Below, piece after piece: positions 38,923 through 50,177 of a stretch of DNA of 64,000 nt (its first letter is position 1; every line of letters starts with the position of its first letter). The notes under the pieces are model-generated. The model searched no databases. It had not been told where the DNA came from and was given only the letters and a program-made list of their open reading frames with translations. The stretch lies in the NCBI GenBank assembly GCA_023055425.1, contig JALGPY010000005.1, forward strand, positions 82,997,495 through 83,061,494, in the 5' to 3' direction. Position numbers and translations under genes: made by a program. The DNA is from Linanthus parryae. Taxonomy: Eukaryota; Streptophyta; Magnoliopsida; Ericales; Polemoniaceae.

Positions 38923-41034
38923 TTACAGATTTTTGAAAACGTTGAATTTCACCTTTTCCTCGTTAATCTGCATGGTCAGCTCCCCGCTCTTGCAGTTTAT
39001 CATTGCTTCGCCTGTGGCCGAAAACGGCCTGCCAAGTATGAGCGGTACCTCCCCTGCCTCCATGTCCAGGATGACGAAATCTGCCGAAAAAATCAGCTCG
39101 CCGACCTTGACCAGAATATCCTCGATAACCCCATAAGCCTGTTTTACGGACCTGTCTGCCATTTGCAGCATAATTCTGGTGGGTCGGGGTTCACCGACTT
39201 TCAAACTCTTGAAAATCGTCAACGGCATCAGATTGATGCTTGCCCCTAGGTCACACAGAGCCTTTCCTGTGTAAGCGTTACCTAGGGTGACCGGTATGAC
39301 GAAACTGCCAGGATCCTTTCTCTTCCTCGGTAGCCCATTCTTCACACAATTGCTCACTTCTGCCGTCAGGTTTATAGTCTCGAAGTCGCTCATTCGCCTC
39401 CTCCCATACAAGATGTCCTTGAGGAATTTGGCGTAAGTGGGCATCTTAGCCAAAGCCTCGGCAAAAGGTATGTTAATCTGCAGCTGCTTGAACATCTCGA
39501 GAAACCTGGCGTAGTCCTTGCTGTCATCCCTCTTTCGTGTTCGCAAGGGGTACGGGACCTCCTTGGAGACTGGTACAGTTTCTGCACCTGTCTCGTTCTG
39601 CACTGCATCCTGCTCAACCGAGCCCTTCGGCTGGGGGCGTTCGACTGTGCTGTTATCCTGGCCCGACAAGTTGCGTTCTATTTCTTTCGAATTTTCTGCA
39701 CGTGCGTGGCTGGGATACGGTGGATCCTGCAGTGCCAATCCACTCCGAGTGGAGATAGCATTGATCTGAGCCCGTGGATTATTTACTGTATTCGAGGGTA
39801 GGTTTCCTGGCTGTCTCTCTGTTAGATGCTGTGCTAACTGCCCTACTTGTACTTCCAAAGCGCGCAGTGACGTTTTGGTTGTCTGCATATCTGCCGTCAG
39901 GGTTTCCATGTGCTTGAACCGGGACTCCATGGTCTGGAACATGGACTTGATCTCTTTCATCTGGGCGTCGTACTGCTGCGCAGATGGGACTGACTGAGCC
40001 TGCTGGGCCGGGGCAGCCTGCTGGGCTGGTGGCCTGTGCTGGAATCCCGGTGCATAAACTGCTGCGTTTGGGTTTTCGTACCGAAACCCGGGATGGTCTC
40101 TCGTACCCGGTCGGTACCGGCTCGGGACCCACTGCTGCTGTACGTAATTGGTGTCTTCGGTCCTTAGCTCCTCAATGGTTGTGTCCAGATCAGGTTCTTC
40201 GACTGCTGCAACAGTCTTCTTATCCGAGTAGACTTTCTTGACCAAGTCGTGAACGATCTTGGCCAGGTTGTCTATCCGGTCATCCTCTGCGGGTTCGGCT
40301 CTAGCCGTCATCCTGCGATCGTCGAACAGTCGGGTGTCCTGCTTGGCCAACTGCTTCATCAGGTCATACGCACCTTCTTTGTCCACGTGATACAGGAAGT
40401 TTCCCCCGGCCTCTCTGTCAATCCTGTCGGCGTTCTCCCTGTCTAGGGCATGGTAGAAAACCTCCAGAATTTTCGCGTCTCCAAAGTCGTGGTTCGGGCA
40501 CCGTTTGACCAATCTCATGAGCCTGTCCCATGCGTCCACCACCGTCTCCCTCATCTTCTGCCTGAATGACAGGATCTCGCTCTGTAACTGTATGACTCGG
40601 GAGGCGGGATAGAACTTTGTTAGAAAATCTGCGACACACTCCTCCCATGTGGTGATGGATCGGGGTGGTCGGGATTCGAGCCAGTCTTTGGCTACTCCGT
40701 AAAGACAGTATGGAAATAAGATCAGCATGAGTGCCTCTGCTTCTACCCCCTTGTATCTGACCTTGTTGCAGTAATCTTCGAATTTCCCGATAAAATCGTT
40801 CGGGTCTTCGTCGGCCTTGCCATGAAACGGGCAGAGAGTTTGTACCGACTGGATGGTGGATGGTTTGATGTCAAAGTGCTCGGCGGTGATCTCGGGCACC
40901 ACAATAGCTCGCTCATGCCCCCCGGTGGGGACTTCGAAATTTTCCACCAACGCCTTCCCAGATCGGTTATATGTTCTCTGGTTGCTTCGGGCAGCGAGTC
41001 CCGCTGTGACAAGTTCCTCAATGTACCGAGCCAT
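38923..41034 (-). CDS. gag-pro: E1 gag-protease polyprotein (N-terminus displaced)
   Basis: An open frame of 703 residues from the internal ATG at 41,034 (MARYIEELVTAG). Residues 75-240 match the Retrotrans_gag domain (LFPYCLYGVAKDWLESRPP, FLTKFYPASR, KRCPNHDF). A Gln/Pro-rich linker follows. The C-terminal aspartic protease has active site DLGAS, followed by the LILGRPF motif. Gag forms the particle that packages RNA; the protease processes it. The full family protein, judged from E2, starts about 60 residues upstream; here that part is cut off by solo LTR S (separate entry). It ends in TAA in the same frame as pol, so gag-pro-pol was one frame interrupted by a single stop. Everything else appears intact. 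Confidence 0.9.
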   Translation of the reverse strand: MARYIEELVTAGLAARSNQRTYNRSGKALVENFEVPTGGHERAIVVPEITAEHFDIKPSTIQSVQTLCPFHGKADEDPNDFIGKFEDYCNKVRYKGVEAEALMLILFPYCLYGVAKDWLESRPPRSITTWEECVADFLTKFYPASRVIQLQSEILSFRQKMRETVVDAWDRLMRLVKRCPNHDFGDAKILEVFYHALDRENADRIDREAGGNFLYHVDKEGAYDLMKQLAKQDTRLFDDRRMTARAEPAEDDRIDNLAKIVHDLVKKVYSDKKTVAAVEEPDLDTTIEELRTEDTNYVQQQWVPSRYRPGTRDHPGFRYENPNAAVYAPGFQHRPPAQQAAPAQQAQSVPSAQQYDAQMKEIKSMFQTMESRFKHMETLTADMQTTKTSLRALEVQVGQLAQHLTERQPGNLPSNTVNNPRAQINAISTRSGLALQDPPYPSHARAENSKEIERNLSGQDNSTVERPQPKGSVEQDAVQNETGAETVPVSKEVPYPLRTRKRDDSKDYARFLEMFKQLQINIPFAEALAKMPTYAKFLKDILYGRRRMSDFETINLTAEVSNCVKNGLPRKRKDPGSFVIPVTLGNAYTGKALCDLGASINLMPLTIFKSLKVGEPRPTRIMLQMADRSVKQAYGVIEDILVKVGELIFSADFVILDMEAGEVPLILGRPFSATGEAMINCKSGELTMQINEEKVKFNVFKNL

Positions 41035-41109
41035 CTGGGCTGGGGTACGTGTCTCTCGTTCCTGTCCACCGGCTTCGGTGTTCTCGGGCGTATCTCTCTG
41101 GTTGGTTGC

Positions 41110-42867
41110 TGATAACTCTATATTAGAGTTATATTTCTTCTACATTTGTGTACCGTTTTGTGTAGTTTCCGGGTTGAATATATTAGAAATACACTATGAA
41201 CTTGAGGAAATTGGATAAGTTTAGCTTTGAGTGATAATTTGTTAATCCGGGCGTTTTTCACATTATTTACATTTATTTTGTCACTTTTGATCGCACGGGG
41301 TGTTTTCGTGTTGTGTTGGACAGGAAACATAGCTCATGGATCAAGAGGAGGAGGAAAACGAACTTCGGAACATATGCGGAAGCTTGGGAGAGAAAGAAAT
41401 TGGAAGAAAAGAGGACAAAGATGGAAAAAGGGGGTCAAAGTGTCATTTTAGAAAGTTTGAAGTGTAGGATCAAAAGTTGATCCTAGGATCAAAGCAGATC
41501 GCACGATCAACTTTAGTGATCGCACGATCTGCTAGGGGAGAACTCACTGGAATGCACGATCAAGTAGCAGATCGCACGATCAGAGCAGATCGCACGATCA
41601 GAGCAGATCGCACGATCAGCAAAAGCAGATTGCACGATCTGCTAGCAGTACCAGCGACGTACGGGAAAAGCCAGGATTTAGGGTTATTAATTAATATATT
41701 TTGATTATTAATTAATGCACCCTAAGTGAAGATAAAAAGAGACGTGAAACAAAAAGAAGAGAGAGACACACGATAGGAGAAGAGCCATCAACGAGAGAAG
41801 AAGGAGGAGACGACGAGGAAGAAGACAAGCTTCACCATTGAAGCTCTAGTGTTTGCTTTTTCTTCTTCCTACCTTTCTTAATCAATTTTTATGGAGAAAC
41901 TCTTTGTTTTTTCTTATTCAACTATGAGTAGCTAAAAACTCCATAGCTAGGCATCTCGATTTGAGAACCTAGGGTTCATGTAAACGATAAATATTTTTCG
42001 GATTTAATCTTTGCTTCATGATTTCTTGATTTCTTCTTTTGAATCAATTCTAGTTTCTTGTTTATGTTAGTAATCCTAATTGAGTGACACGATTAGGAGA
42101 GAAAACTAGGGTTCAAGAACTAGGGTTTCACTCAATAGTTGATTCATGCTTAAAGTTAGCTTATTTTTATTCAATTGTTCTTGTTCTATGCTTAATACTC
42201 AGTGTTAATGGAGTAGCTAATCGGAAACACTGCTTAGTTAGCGAATGCACGATAGTGATTCTAACTAACTAGGATGAGACTTGAACATCAATCCCGTATC
42301 ACTGAGACTGAGAAGAGACGTGTTAGGATTGGCCAAATGTGGGTAGATTCGGTAGGTGAGATTCGACAGTTTCGTGCAACGGTGGACCGACAGGACCCGT
42401 TGTCGTGCATGTCGTTAGCCTACTAGAACGGACCGGTAGACACATGAGACCAATAGGAGATTGTATTCTACCGTGAAGTAGAATGACTTGAGACCGATAG
42501 GAGATAGTCAGCGCTGTTACCCGGCTTAATTAAAATATAGTTAACGTGTTGCTCAGATAATCCGGAAATCGTTTACAACCCTAGGTGATCAGCGAGATTG
42601 CCTAGTCCTCTCCATTAATTGATTAAGAATTCTTCTTAATTCCAGTTTATTATTTATTTTTGACTTTATTACAGCCACTGGTTTGGGGGTGGCAACACCA
42701 CAAATTATCACTTTTTACTCCGGTTACCTAGTGAACTACTCTAAATTGTTAAATATAAACCTGTTGCGAGATTGTCCTCGTGGGTTCGACAACCCGGAGT
42801 CCTAAAAATACTCCATTCTTACTACTTGACCGTGCGCTTGCGTAATACGCGTTAAGAAATTGCGTCA
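41110..42867 (+). mobile_element. Solo LTR (family S) inserted in E1 gag
   Basis: It starts TGATAACTCT and ends GCGTCA, and is flanked by the 5-bp duplication GTTGC (41,105-41,109 and 42,868-42,872). Aligning E2 gag across the site shows the exact unoccupied sequence. No internal retroelement sequence is present, so this is a solo LTR left by recombination. It has a terminal hairpin (ATAACTCTA-TAT-TAGAGTTAT), the shared core block (41,285-41,331), a palindromic array (41,477-41,639) and a TATA-like GATAAAAAGA at 41,731. Confidence 0.92.
41477..41639. repeat. Palindromic array of LTR S
   Basis: A perfect palindrome TTGATCCTAGGATCAA (41,477-41,492) is followed by six copies of the near-palindrome GATCGCACGATC (41,497, 41,518, 41,570, 41,588, 41,606 and, with one change, 41,628). 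Three of these repeat at exactly 18-bp spacing. The array sits 367-530 bp into the LTR, about 90 bp before the TATA-like box. Confidence 0.92.
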
Positions 42868-42966
42868 GTTGCCATCCTGCTTTCTCGGTTTCTGCGGTTC
42901 TTTTCGGTATACAGTTTTTCCGGGTTGTCGAGTGGTGACACCAAATCGCGAGGCAATCTGGGCATC
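42868..42966 (-). pseudogene. Detached N-terminus of E1 gag
   Basis: Starting at the minus-strand ATG (42,966), about 33 codons (MPRLPRDLVSPLDNPEKLYT and onward) match the start of E2 gag. The frame is cut after SRMAT by the inserted S LTR. The remainder resumes at 41,109. A splice-acceptor-like TTTTCAGG lies about 10 bp upstream. Confidence 0.8.
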
Positions 42967-43087
42967 AACTGAACAGTCCTGAAAACGCAGATTCAAAAAC
43001 GCAGTGAGATAAAAGGAAAAAAACAAAACTGAAAATAAAAAAAGACTCAGAAAACTAATTCTGACTACTAAATAGACCCTAAAAACT

Positions 43088-43104
43088 CCCCGGCAACGGC
43101 GCCA
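43088..43104 (-). other. E1 primer-binding site (tRNA-Asp)
   Basis: The minus strand reads TGGCGCCGTTGCCGGGG, complementary to the 3' end of plant tRNA-Asp(GUC) including CCA. It lies six bases after the LTR end (..GCATCA). It primes minus-strand DNA synthesis and marks the start of the E1 internal region. Confidence 0.93.
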
Positions 43105-43110
43105 AAAACT

Positions 43111-43666
43111 TGATGCGCAAACTAACGTGCTGTCGCAAGTGTACGAATCCTGTAATACCGGGTGCAATTAGACTCGGGTGATCGTTCCCACGAGGACTAT
43201 TTCGGGTTTACTCACGTTGTCAGTTTCGGTTAACCGAGTGTAGTAACAAGGAGGAGTAGGTTGTGATTGCAGTTTACTAAACTAAAAACATAAATTAAAA
43301 ACGTAAACGTAAATATTTTTTGTGACGTTTTCTGAAATAAGTTGAATCATTTGTTACGATAATAGATGAGAACTAGGCTCCAGGATCCCCTAGGGTTTCT
43401 ACAGATTTCAGTTTTACATTTGATTATGAAAACACTCAGCAGTTTTGATATCTGTGCAACGTACCAGTTGTGCAGTGACTCTTCAGATTCCACACGTAAT
43501 CCCGATCCTGCAGACTTTCGGATTCTTGTTAAGCTGCCTAAATCTGCAGTCTCGGTCTAATCCTGTTAGGGTTTCTAACCTGTCCGAATGGCCCGGGTCA
43601 AATTCTCTAAAAGTTGGTCTCACGTTTTCGATGCTAGCCCTATCTCCCTTTCTCTGGTCGGTCTAT
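43111..43666 (-). repeat. Inner part of the E1 5' LTR (R/U5 side)
   Basis: This is the LTR end next to the PBS. It aligns closely with E2 at about 62,995-63,551. It is cut at 43,666 by the insertion of element A; the 5-bp TCTAT (43,662-43,666) is repeated at 59,573-59,577, where the rest of the LTR continues. Confidence 0.9.
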
Positions 43667-45228
43667 TGATAACTCCGTTTTCGGAGTTATTTTATGCCTT
43701 TTATTTCTACATTTTGCGTGCTTATCTTGGAGAATTTGTCGTCTTTTGAGTAAATTGAGCTTAAATGTGATAATGTGAGTTCATATGCGTTACTTTTTAA
43801 ATCAGGGTGTTTCTTTAGTTATTTGAGCTTTTATTGTGATATGATCGCGGGTTGTGTTTTCGTGTTGTGATTCGCAGGAAAACAGGGCTTGGAGGATCAT
43901 GCGGGAGATGGAAGCGAACTTCGAAAGCAAGGAACTCAAAGGAAATTCAAATGGAAGAAGGAAGGAAGGAGAAAGTCAATGGAAACAATGGAAGGTCAAT
44001 GGAAGAAGGAAGGAAGGAGAAAGTCAAAGTAAGGAAGAGAAAGTCAAAGAAAAGAAGGCTGGAACAGAGGGTCTTCGTACTAAGACAAATGTCTTCGTAT
44101 GAAGACAATATACTTAGCCAAATTTTGGCTCTGCAAAAAGTCTTCCCAAACAAGCTTGCAGTATCTAAGTGAGAAGACCTTCGTAGGAAACAAATTGTCT
44201 TCGTACGAACACTCTTCCTACGAAGACAAATGTCTTCCTACGAAGACATCGCTGAAATTGCAGAATTTTTCCGGGGCTTTTTCGTAGTTTATCCAAACTT
44301 TGTAATAGGATTATGGAAACATATTTAAGCATTCTAGGTCGACTTTTTCAGTAGTTTTTGACGTAAGGAACATCTTTTGGAGATCAAGAAGCTATGGGGA
44401 GAGCTTAGGAGCTTTGGATCATCCGTTTGGATTCTCAACTCTCCTCTTTTCTTGATTTTTATGTTTAAACTCATTAGACTTGTTGTTTTGAACATGAATA
44501 TGAGTAGCTAAACGTTATTTTCTGGGAATTCTCGTTTGGTGTAGCTAGGGTTTGATCTAAAGTTGATGTTTTTATGATTGTGATGCATGTTCTAGCTTAA
44601 TCTCACGTGTTTATTCACTATTATGGATTATTTACGTTCATAATTATATTATCTTTGCGAGTAGCTAACGTAGAGATAAACTAAATTAGTTTTCACGTGG
44701 TAACTCCGTGAGAATTAGTCGGTAAATTGAATAATCCACCTAGTCGTATCAATGTTTGGTAACTTGACATCGTTAACTAGGATCGTTAAAGTAGAAATAT
44801 GGTTTTAATGCATGCTTAAAGATAAACTAGACTTGGTAACTCGGTTTGGTTTAGCTTAAAGTATAGTGAACTTGCTTGGTAAATCGGTAAGTTTAATATT
44901 GCTTGATTAATAGTGAATGACATGTGGTTGTTTTACAAATCAAAATATAAATTTAGATCAACCTAGTGAACCTAGAGAATTCCCGGTACTTTTCCCTTAT
45001 TTTACAAAAACCCTAAAATTCATTCTTTATTAATCGTGAACTACTTCACTTGGTTAATTGAGAATATTGCGTTTATTTTATTAGAATTAGATAAAAACAC
45101 AACTTGCGACGTACCCACATAAGGTTTAGAATAATAGTTAATTTAAACAAAGTCCCTTGGGTTCGACAACCCGGATTACCGGATATTACTACACGCGACA
45201 GCCGTACACTTGCAGTTGGATCGTGTCA
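43667..45228 (+). repeat. Element A LTR1
   Basis: A 1,562-bp LTR starting TGATAACTCCG (hairpin ATAACTCCG-TTTT-CGGAGTTAT) and ending TCGTGTCA. It contains the core block (about 43,840-43,885), the GTCTTC...GAAGAC array (about 44,071-44,250) and a TATA-like ATATTTAAG near 44,320. It differs from LTR3 and LTR4 at scattered sites; LTR3 and LTR4 are more alike. Confidence 0.92.
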
Positions 45229-45234
45229 AGTTTT

Positions 45235-45249
45235 TGGCGCCGTTGCCGG
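45235..45249 (+). other. PBS after LTR1, cut by an inversion junction
   Basis: TGGCGCCGTTGCCGG is followed by A instead of GG. From 45,250 the sequence is protease-region DNA in minus orientation. The first 20 bp after the junction (starting AGTGCAGCC) also occur 67 bp further on (about 45,317-45,336). Confidence 0.85.
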
Positions 45250-47329
45250 AAGTGCAGCCTAAAATGACACTCGCGCCCAAATCACAGAGACCATGTGTAT
45301 GATATCCACCCCCAAGAGTGCAGCCTAAAATGACACTGCCTGGATCTCTCATCTTGGGAATGTCTCTTTGTATGACAGTGCTACACGTCTCTGTTAGATT
45401 TATCGTGGCATAGGGTTCTATGCTCTTCTTCCCTCATAGAATTTCCTTCAAGAACTTCTTGTACCTGGGCATCTGAGCAAGTGCTTCTACAAGAGGAATG
45501 TTGATATGCAATTGTTTGAATATATCCATAAATCTCCCAAAGTGTTCCTCATCATTCCTCTTTATCGCCGCCGGATATGGAATTCGTGGCTCATAAGTAG
45601 CCGGATCGGGAGTGCTCTTGGACTCTTCTTTCTTCTCAACCGTGTCCTTTGATTGGGGACTTACGGCCTAGGGAAACTCTTCACCCAATTCCTTCTCTGT
45701 AGCTTTTGTAGCTTCGGCTCTCGCATGGCTAGGATATGGAGGATCCTGAGTAGTCACACCACTGCGAGTAGTAATAGCTTTGAGCTGCTCAGTAGGAAGA
45801 ATGGTATTGGAAGGAAGCATACCTGGCGGAAATTTGGCATTCTGATTGGCAATCTGCCCAATCTGAGTCTCGTGGCTCTTTATTGTTGCTTGCATTGAGA
45901 CAATCGTGCTCTCCATCCTGTCTTGATGAGCTAGTAACTTTCTCAATAAAGCATTTGTCTCTTGTTCCTCTTGTCGCGGAGCTTGCTGCTGCGGTTCTTG
46001 CCTTTGCGCTTGATATGGAACATTTGGTCTCTGACCGGGTGCATATAATCCACTGTTCGGATTGGCGTAGCCGAAGTTGGGGTGATTGCGATTGTTGGGA
46101 TGATAGGTGTTAGGCCATTTCTACTGTCGCATAAAATTCACATCTTCAACACTATTATCATATCCCTGGCTTTCATCTGCTAGTAATTCACCCATGGGCT
46201 TCTGTGATGTAGGGTGCATGCCGTGAAATGCTGAGGTCATGGATTCCAGCTTTTGTTCCATAGATTCAATCTTGTTGACTAAGGCTGCATCCCCCGGTTT
46301 GGAGTACCTACGAGTTTCAGTTCGTGTAGACTCTCTCTTTGACACGTTGTTTAGGAGATCTTGAGCTCGCTGTGCTCCAAGCCCCATAAAATTACCTCCA
46401 GCTAGCATATCTAACTGGTAAGCTGTCTCCTTGTCTAATGCAGTGTAGAAATAATGGAAGAGCTTGTGCCATGGCTCCCCATGATTCGGACATCTACGGA
46501 GAATTTGGCTGAACTTCCTCCAAGCATCTCCCAATGAGCTGTCTTCTTTCTGAGTGAATTTTGCAATCTCAGCCATCTGCTGAGCGACTCTGGATGGTGG
46601 CAAATACTTCCTCAGAAACTCATGACAACAATCCGCCCATGTCACTATGCTACCAGCTGGCAGCTCCATAAGCCACTTCTTGGCTTTTCTAGATAAGGAG
46701 AAGGGAAATAGTAATAGCTTAACTGTTTCATCTGGAACTCGTTGGTCGTGCAGGGTTGATGTGATTTGCTCAAATACCAGTAGATGATGATTGGGATCAT
46801 CTCCTGGAGCTCCGTTGAATGCGCACTCATCACGAACCATATTGATCATATGTTGGCGCAACTCGAAGTGTTGGGAATTGATCTGTGGCCTGACAATGGT
46901 AGGCTGATAACACGCTGGAGTAGTCCTGAAATAATCCACCATAGGGCGTTCTTCAATCTCGGCATTGTTCTGCCTGTTGTTTTCCCCATTATTCCCATTA
47001 TTGTTCCCACCGATGTTCGCCACTTGTGCCCCCACACCAGGACGTGGTTGTGGATTTGGGGGAGCCAAGCGATCCATCATTGCCTGCATCTCAGCCATTT
47101 GATCCCTCACCTCCTCAATTTCTCGTGCTTTATTGGCTGCATCCTCTACAGCTGCTGCTCTAGCTGCCTCCGCATCCTGCATACCTTTGCGGATCCTCTC
47201 AAACTCAGCTCTAGTTTCGTCATCCATAGCAACTGAGCTTGTCTTCCTCTTGTCTCTACGTTGTGCGCGTAACAAAGTTTCCGGGTCCTCAAGTGTTGGG
47301 TGCAAAGGCTCGTCTCGAGAACGGGACAT
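45250..47329 (-). pseudogene. Inverted gag-pro copy of element A
   Basis: The minus-strand ATG at 47,329 opens about 402 residues of gag (MSRSRDEPLHPTLEDP, LLFPFSLSRKAKKWLME, FLRKYLPPSR, RRCPNHGEPW) ending in TAG at about 46,121. It continues with interruptions through the ITTRSGVTTQDPPYPSHARA region (about 45,730) to the protease region, where the sequence is cut at 45,250. A Trp codon is a stop near 45,440. It closely resembles the plus-strand copy at 50,178-52,235 but has its own small differences and a different Gln-rich segment, so it came from a related family member or diverged after duplication. Confidence 0.88.
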
Positions 47330-47445
47330 GCACCGTGAAGTTCAACCTGAAAACACAGATTACACACAGAAAGTAGGTGAGTAATTGATATAAACAATAA
47401 AATAAATCCCTAAGGCTAGGAATTATAACTAATTTAGCCGAAGTC

Positions 47446-47462
47446 CCTGGCAACGGCGCCAA
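47446..47462 (-). other. PBS of the inverted copy
   Basis: The minus strand reads TGGCGCCGTTGCCAGGG, the tRNA-Asp site with one change. Confidence 0.88.
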
Positions 47463-47467
47463 AACTT

Positions 47468-48486
47468 GACACGATCCAACCGCAAGTGTACGGCTGTCGC
47501 GTGTAGTAATATCCGGTAATCCGGGTTGTCGAACCCAAGGGACTTTGTTTAAATTAACTATTATTCTAAACCTTATGTGGGTACGTCGCAAGTTGTGTTT
47601 TTATCTAATTCTAATAAAATAAACGCAATATTCTCAATTAACCAAGTGAAGTAGTTCACGATTAACAAAGAATGAATTTTAGGGTTTTTGTGAAAATAAG
47701 GGAAAAGTGGCGGGAATTCTCTAGGTTCCCTAGGTTGATCTAAATTTATATTTTGATTTGTAAAACAACCACGTGTCATTCACTATTAATCAACCAATAT
47801 TAAACTTACCGAGTTACCAAGAAAGTTCACTATACTTTAAACTAAACCAAACCGAGTTACCAAGTCTAGTTTATCTTTAAGCATGCATTAAAACCATATT
47901 TCTACTTTAACGATCCTAGTTAACGATTTCGAGTTACCAAACATTGATACGACTAGGTGGATTATTCAATTTACCGACTAATTCTCACGGAGTTACCACG
48001 TGAAAGCTAATTTAGTTTATCTCTACGTTAGCTACTCGCAAAGATAATATAATTATGAACGTAAATAATCCATAATAGTGAATAAACACGTGAAATTAAG
48101 CTAGAACATGCATCACAATCATCAAAACATCAACTTTAGATCAAACCCTGGCTACACCAAACGAGAATTCCCAGCAAATAACGTTTAGCTACTCATATTC
48201 ATGTTCAAAACGACAAGTCTAATGAGTTTAAGCATAAAAATCAAGAAAAGAGAAGAGTTGAGAATCCAAACGGATGATCCAAAGCTCCTAAGCTCTCCCA
48301 ATAGCTTCTTGATCTCCAAAAGATGTTCCTTACGTCAAAAACTACTGAAAAAGTCGACCTAGAATGCTTAAATATGTTTCCATAATCCTATTACAAAGTT
48401 TGGATAAACTACGAAAAAGCCCCGGAAAAATTCTGCACTTTCAGCGATGTCTTCGTAGGAAGACATTTGTCTTCGTGCGAAGAGTC
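47468..48486 (-). repeat. Element A partial LTR2, inverted
   Basis: About 1,019 bp of the LTR 3' side in minus orientation. It begins next to the PBS with TGACACGATCC (complement of the LTR end) and stops inside the GTCTTC/GAAGAC array at about 48,485. There it meets the start of LTR3 with a 2-bp overlap (TC). Confidence 0.9.
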
Positions 48487-50039
48487 CGTTTTCGGAGTTA
48501 TTTTATGCCTTTTATTTCTACGTTTTGCGTGCTTATCATGGAGAATTCGTCGTCTTTTGAGTAAATTGAGCTTAAATGAGATAATGTGAGTTCATATGCG
48601 TTACTTGTTAAATCCGGGCGTTTATTTAGTTATTTGAGCTTTTATTGTGATATAATCGCGGGTTGTGTTTTCGTGTTGTGATTCGCAGGAAAACAGGGCT
48701 TGGAGGATCATGCGGGAGATGGAAGCGAATTTCGGAAGCAAGGAACTCAAAGGAAAGTCAAATGGAAGAAGGAAGGAAGGAGAAAGTCAATGGAAACAAT
48801 GGAAGGTCAATGGAAGAAGGAAGGAAGGAGAAAGTCAAAGTAAGGAAGAGAAAGTCAAAGAAAAGAAGGCTGAAACAGAGGGTCTTCGTACTAAGACAAA
48901 TGTCTTCGTACGAAAACAATATACTTAGCCAAATTTTGGCTCTGCAAAAAGTCTTCCCAAACAAGCTTGCAGTATCTAAGTGAGAAGACCTTCGTAGGAA
49001 ACAAATTGTCTTCGTACGAAGACTCTTCCTACGAAGACAAATGTCTTCCTACGAAGACATCGCTGAAAGTGCAGAATTTTTCTGGGGCTTTTTCGTAGTT
49101 TATCCAAACTTTGTAATAGGATTATGGAAACATATTTAAGCATTCTAGGTCGACTTTTTCAGTAGTTTTTGACGTAAGGAACATCTTTTGGAGATCAAGA
49201 AGCTATTGGGAGAGCTTAGGAGCTTTGGATCATCCGTTTGGATTCTCAACTCTCCTCTTTTCTTGATTTTTATGTTTAAACTCATTAGACTTGTCGTTTT
49301 GAACATGAATATGAGTAGCTAAATGTTATTTTCTGGGAATTCTCGTTTGGTGTAGCTAGGGTTTGATCTAAAGTTGTTGTTTTGATTATTGTGATGCATG
49401 TTCTAGCTTAATCTCACGTGTTTATTCACTATTATGGATTATTTACGTTCATAATTATATTATCTTTGCGAGTAGCTAACGTAGAGATAAACTAAATTAG
49501 TTTTCACGTGGTAACTCCGTGAGAATTAGTCGGTAAATTGAATAATCCACCTAGTCGTATCAATGTTTGGTAACTCGACATCGTTAACTAGGATCGTTAA
49601 AGTAGAAATATGGTTTTAATGCATGCTTAAAGATAAACTAGACTTGGTAACTCGGTTTGGTTTAGCTTAAAGTATAGTGAACTTGCTTGGTAACTCGGTA
49701 AGTTTAATATTGCTTGATTAATAGTGAATGACATGTGGTTGTTTTACAAATCAAAATATAAATTTAGATCAACCTAGTGAACCTAGAGAATTCCCGGTAC
49801 TTTTCCCTTATTTTACAAAAACCCCAAAATTCATTCTTTATTAATCGTGAACTACTTCACTTGGTTAATTTAGAATATTGCGTTTATTTTATTAGAATTA
49901 GATAAAAACACAACTTGCGACGTACCCACATAAGGTTTAGAATAATAGTTAATTTAAACAAAGTCCCTCGGGTTCGACAACCCGGATTACCGGATATTAC
50001 TACACGCGACAGCCGTACACTTGCGGTTGGATCGTGTCA
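48485..50039 (+). repeat. Element A LTR3, lacking its first bases
   Basis: About 1,555 bp, starting TCCGTTTTCGGAG, so the terminal TGATAAC is missing. It ends TCGTGTCA before a PBS. It resembles LTR4 closely. The missing terminus rules out a clean separate insertion. Confidence 0.9.
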
Positions 50040-50045
50040 AGTTTT

Positions 50046-50062
50046 TGGCGCCGTTGCCGGGG
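50046..50062 (+). other. Element A PBS (tRNA-Asp)
   Basis: TGGCGCCGTTGCCGGGG, a perfect match to the complement of the tRNA-Asp 3' end, six bases after LTR3. A leader of about 115 bp follows, ending in CTGTGTTTTCAGG before gag. Confidence 0.93.
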
Positions 50063-50177
50063 ACTTCGGCTAAATTAGTTATAATTCCTAGCCTTAGGGA
50101 TTTATTTTATTGTTTATATCAATTACTCACCTACTTTTTGTGTGTAATCTGTGTTTTCAGGTTGAACTTCACGGTGC

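Noticed and set aside
43852..44172. A 106-codon open frame in LTR1, repeated in LTR3 and LTR4
   Set aside because: It lies wholly in the LTR purine-rich part (GAAGGAAGG repeats), and its conservation is explained by LTR identity.
48485..50039. LTR3 as the 5' end of a separate complete insertion
   Set aside because: Its first bases (TGATAAC) are missing and no target duplication is present there; only the outer LTR1/LTR4 pair has one.
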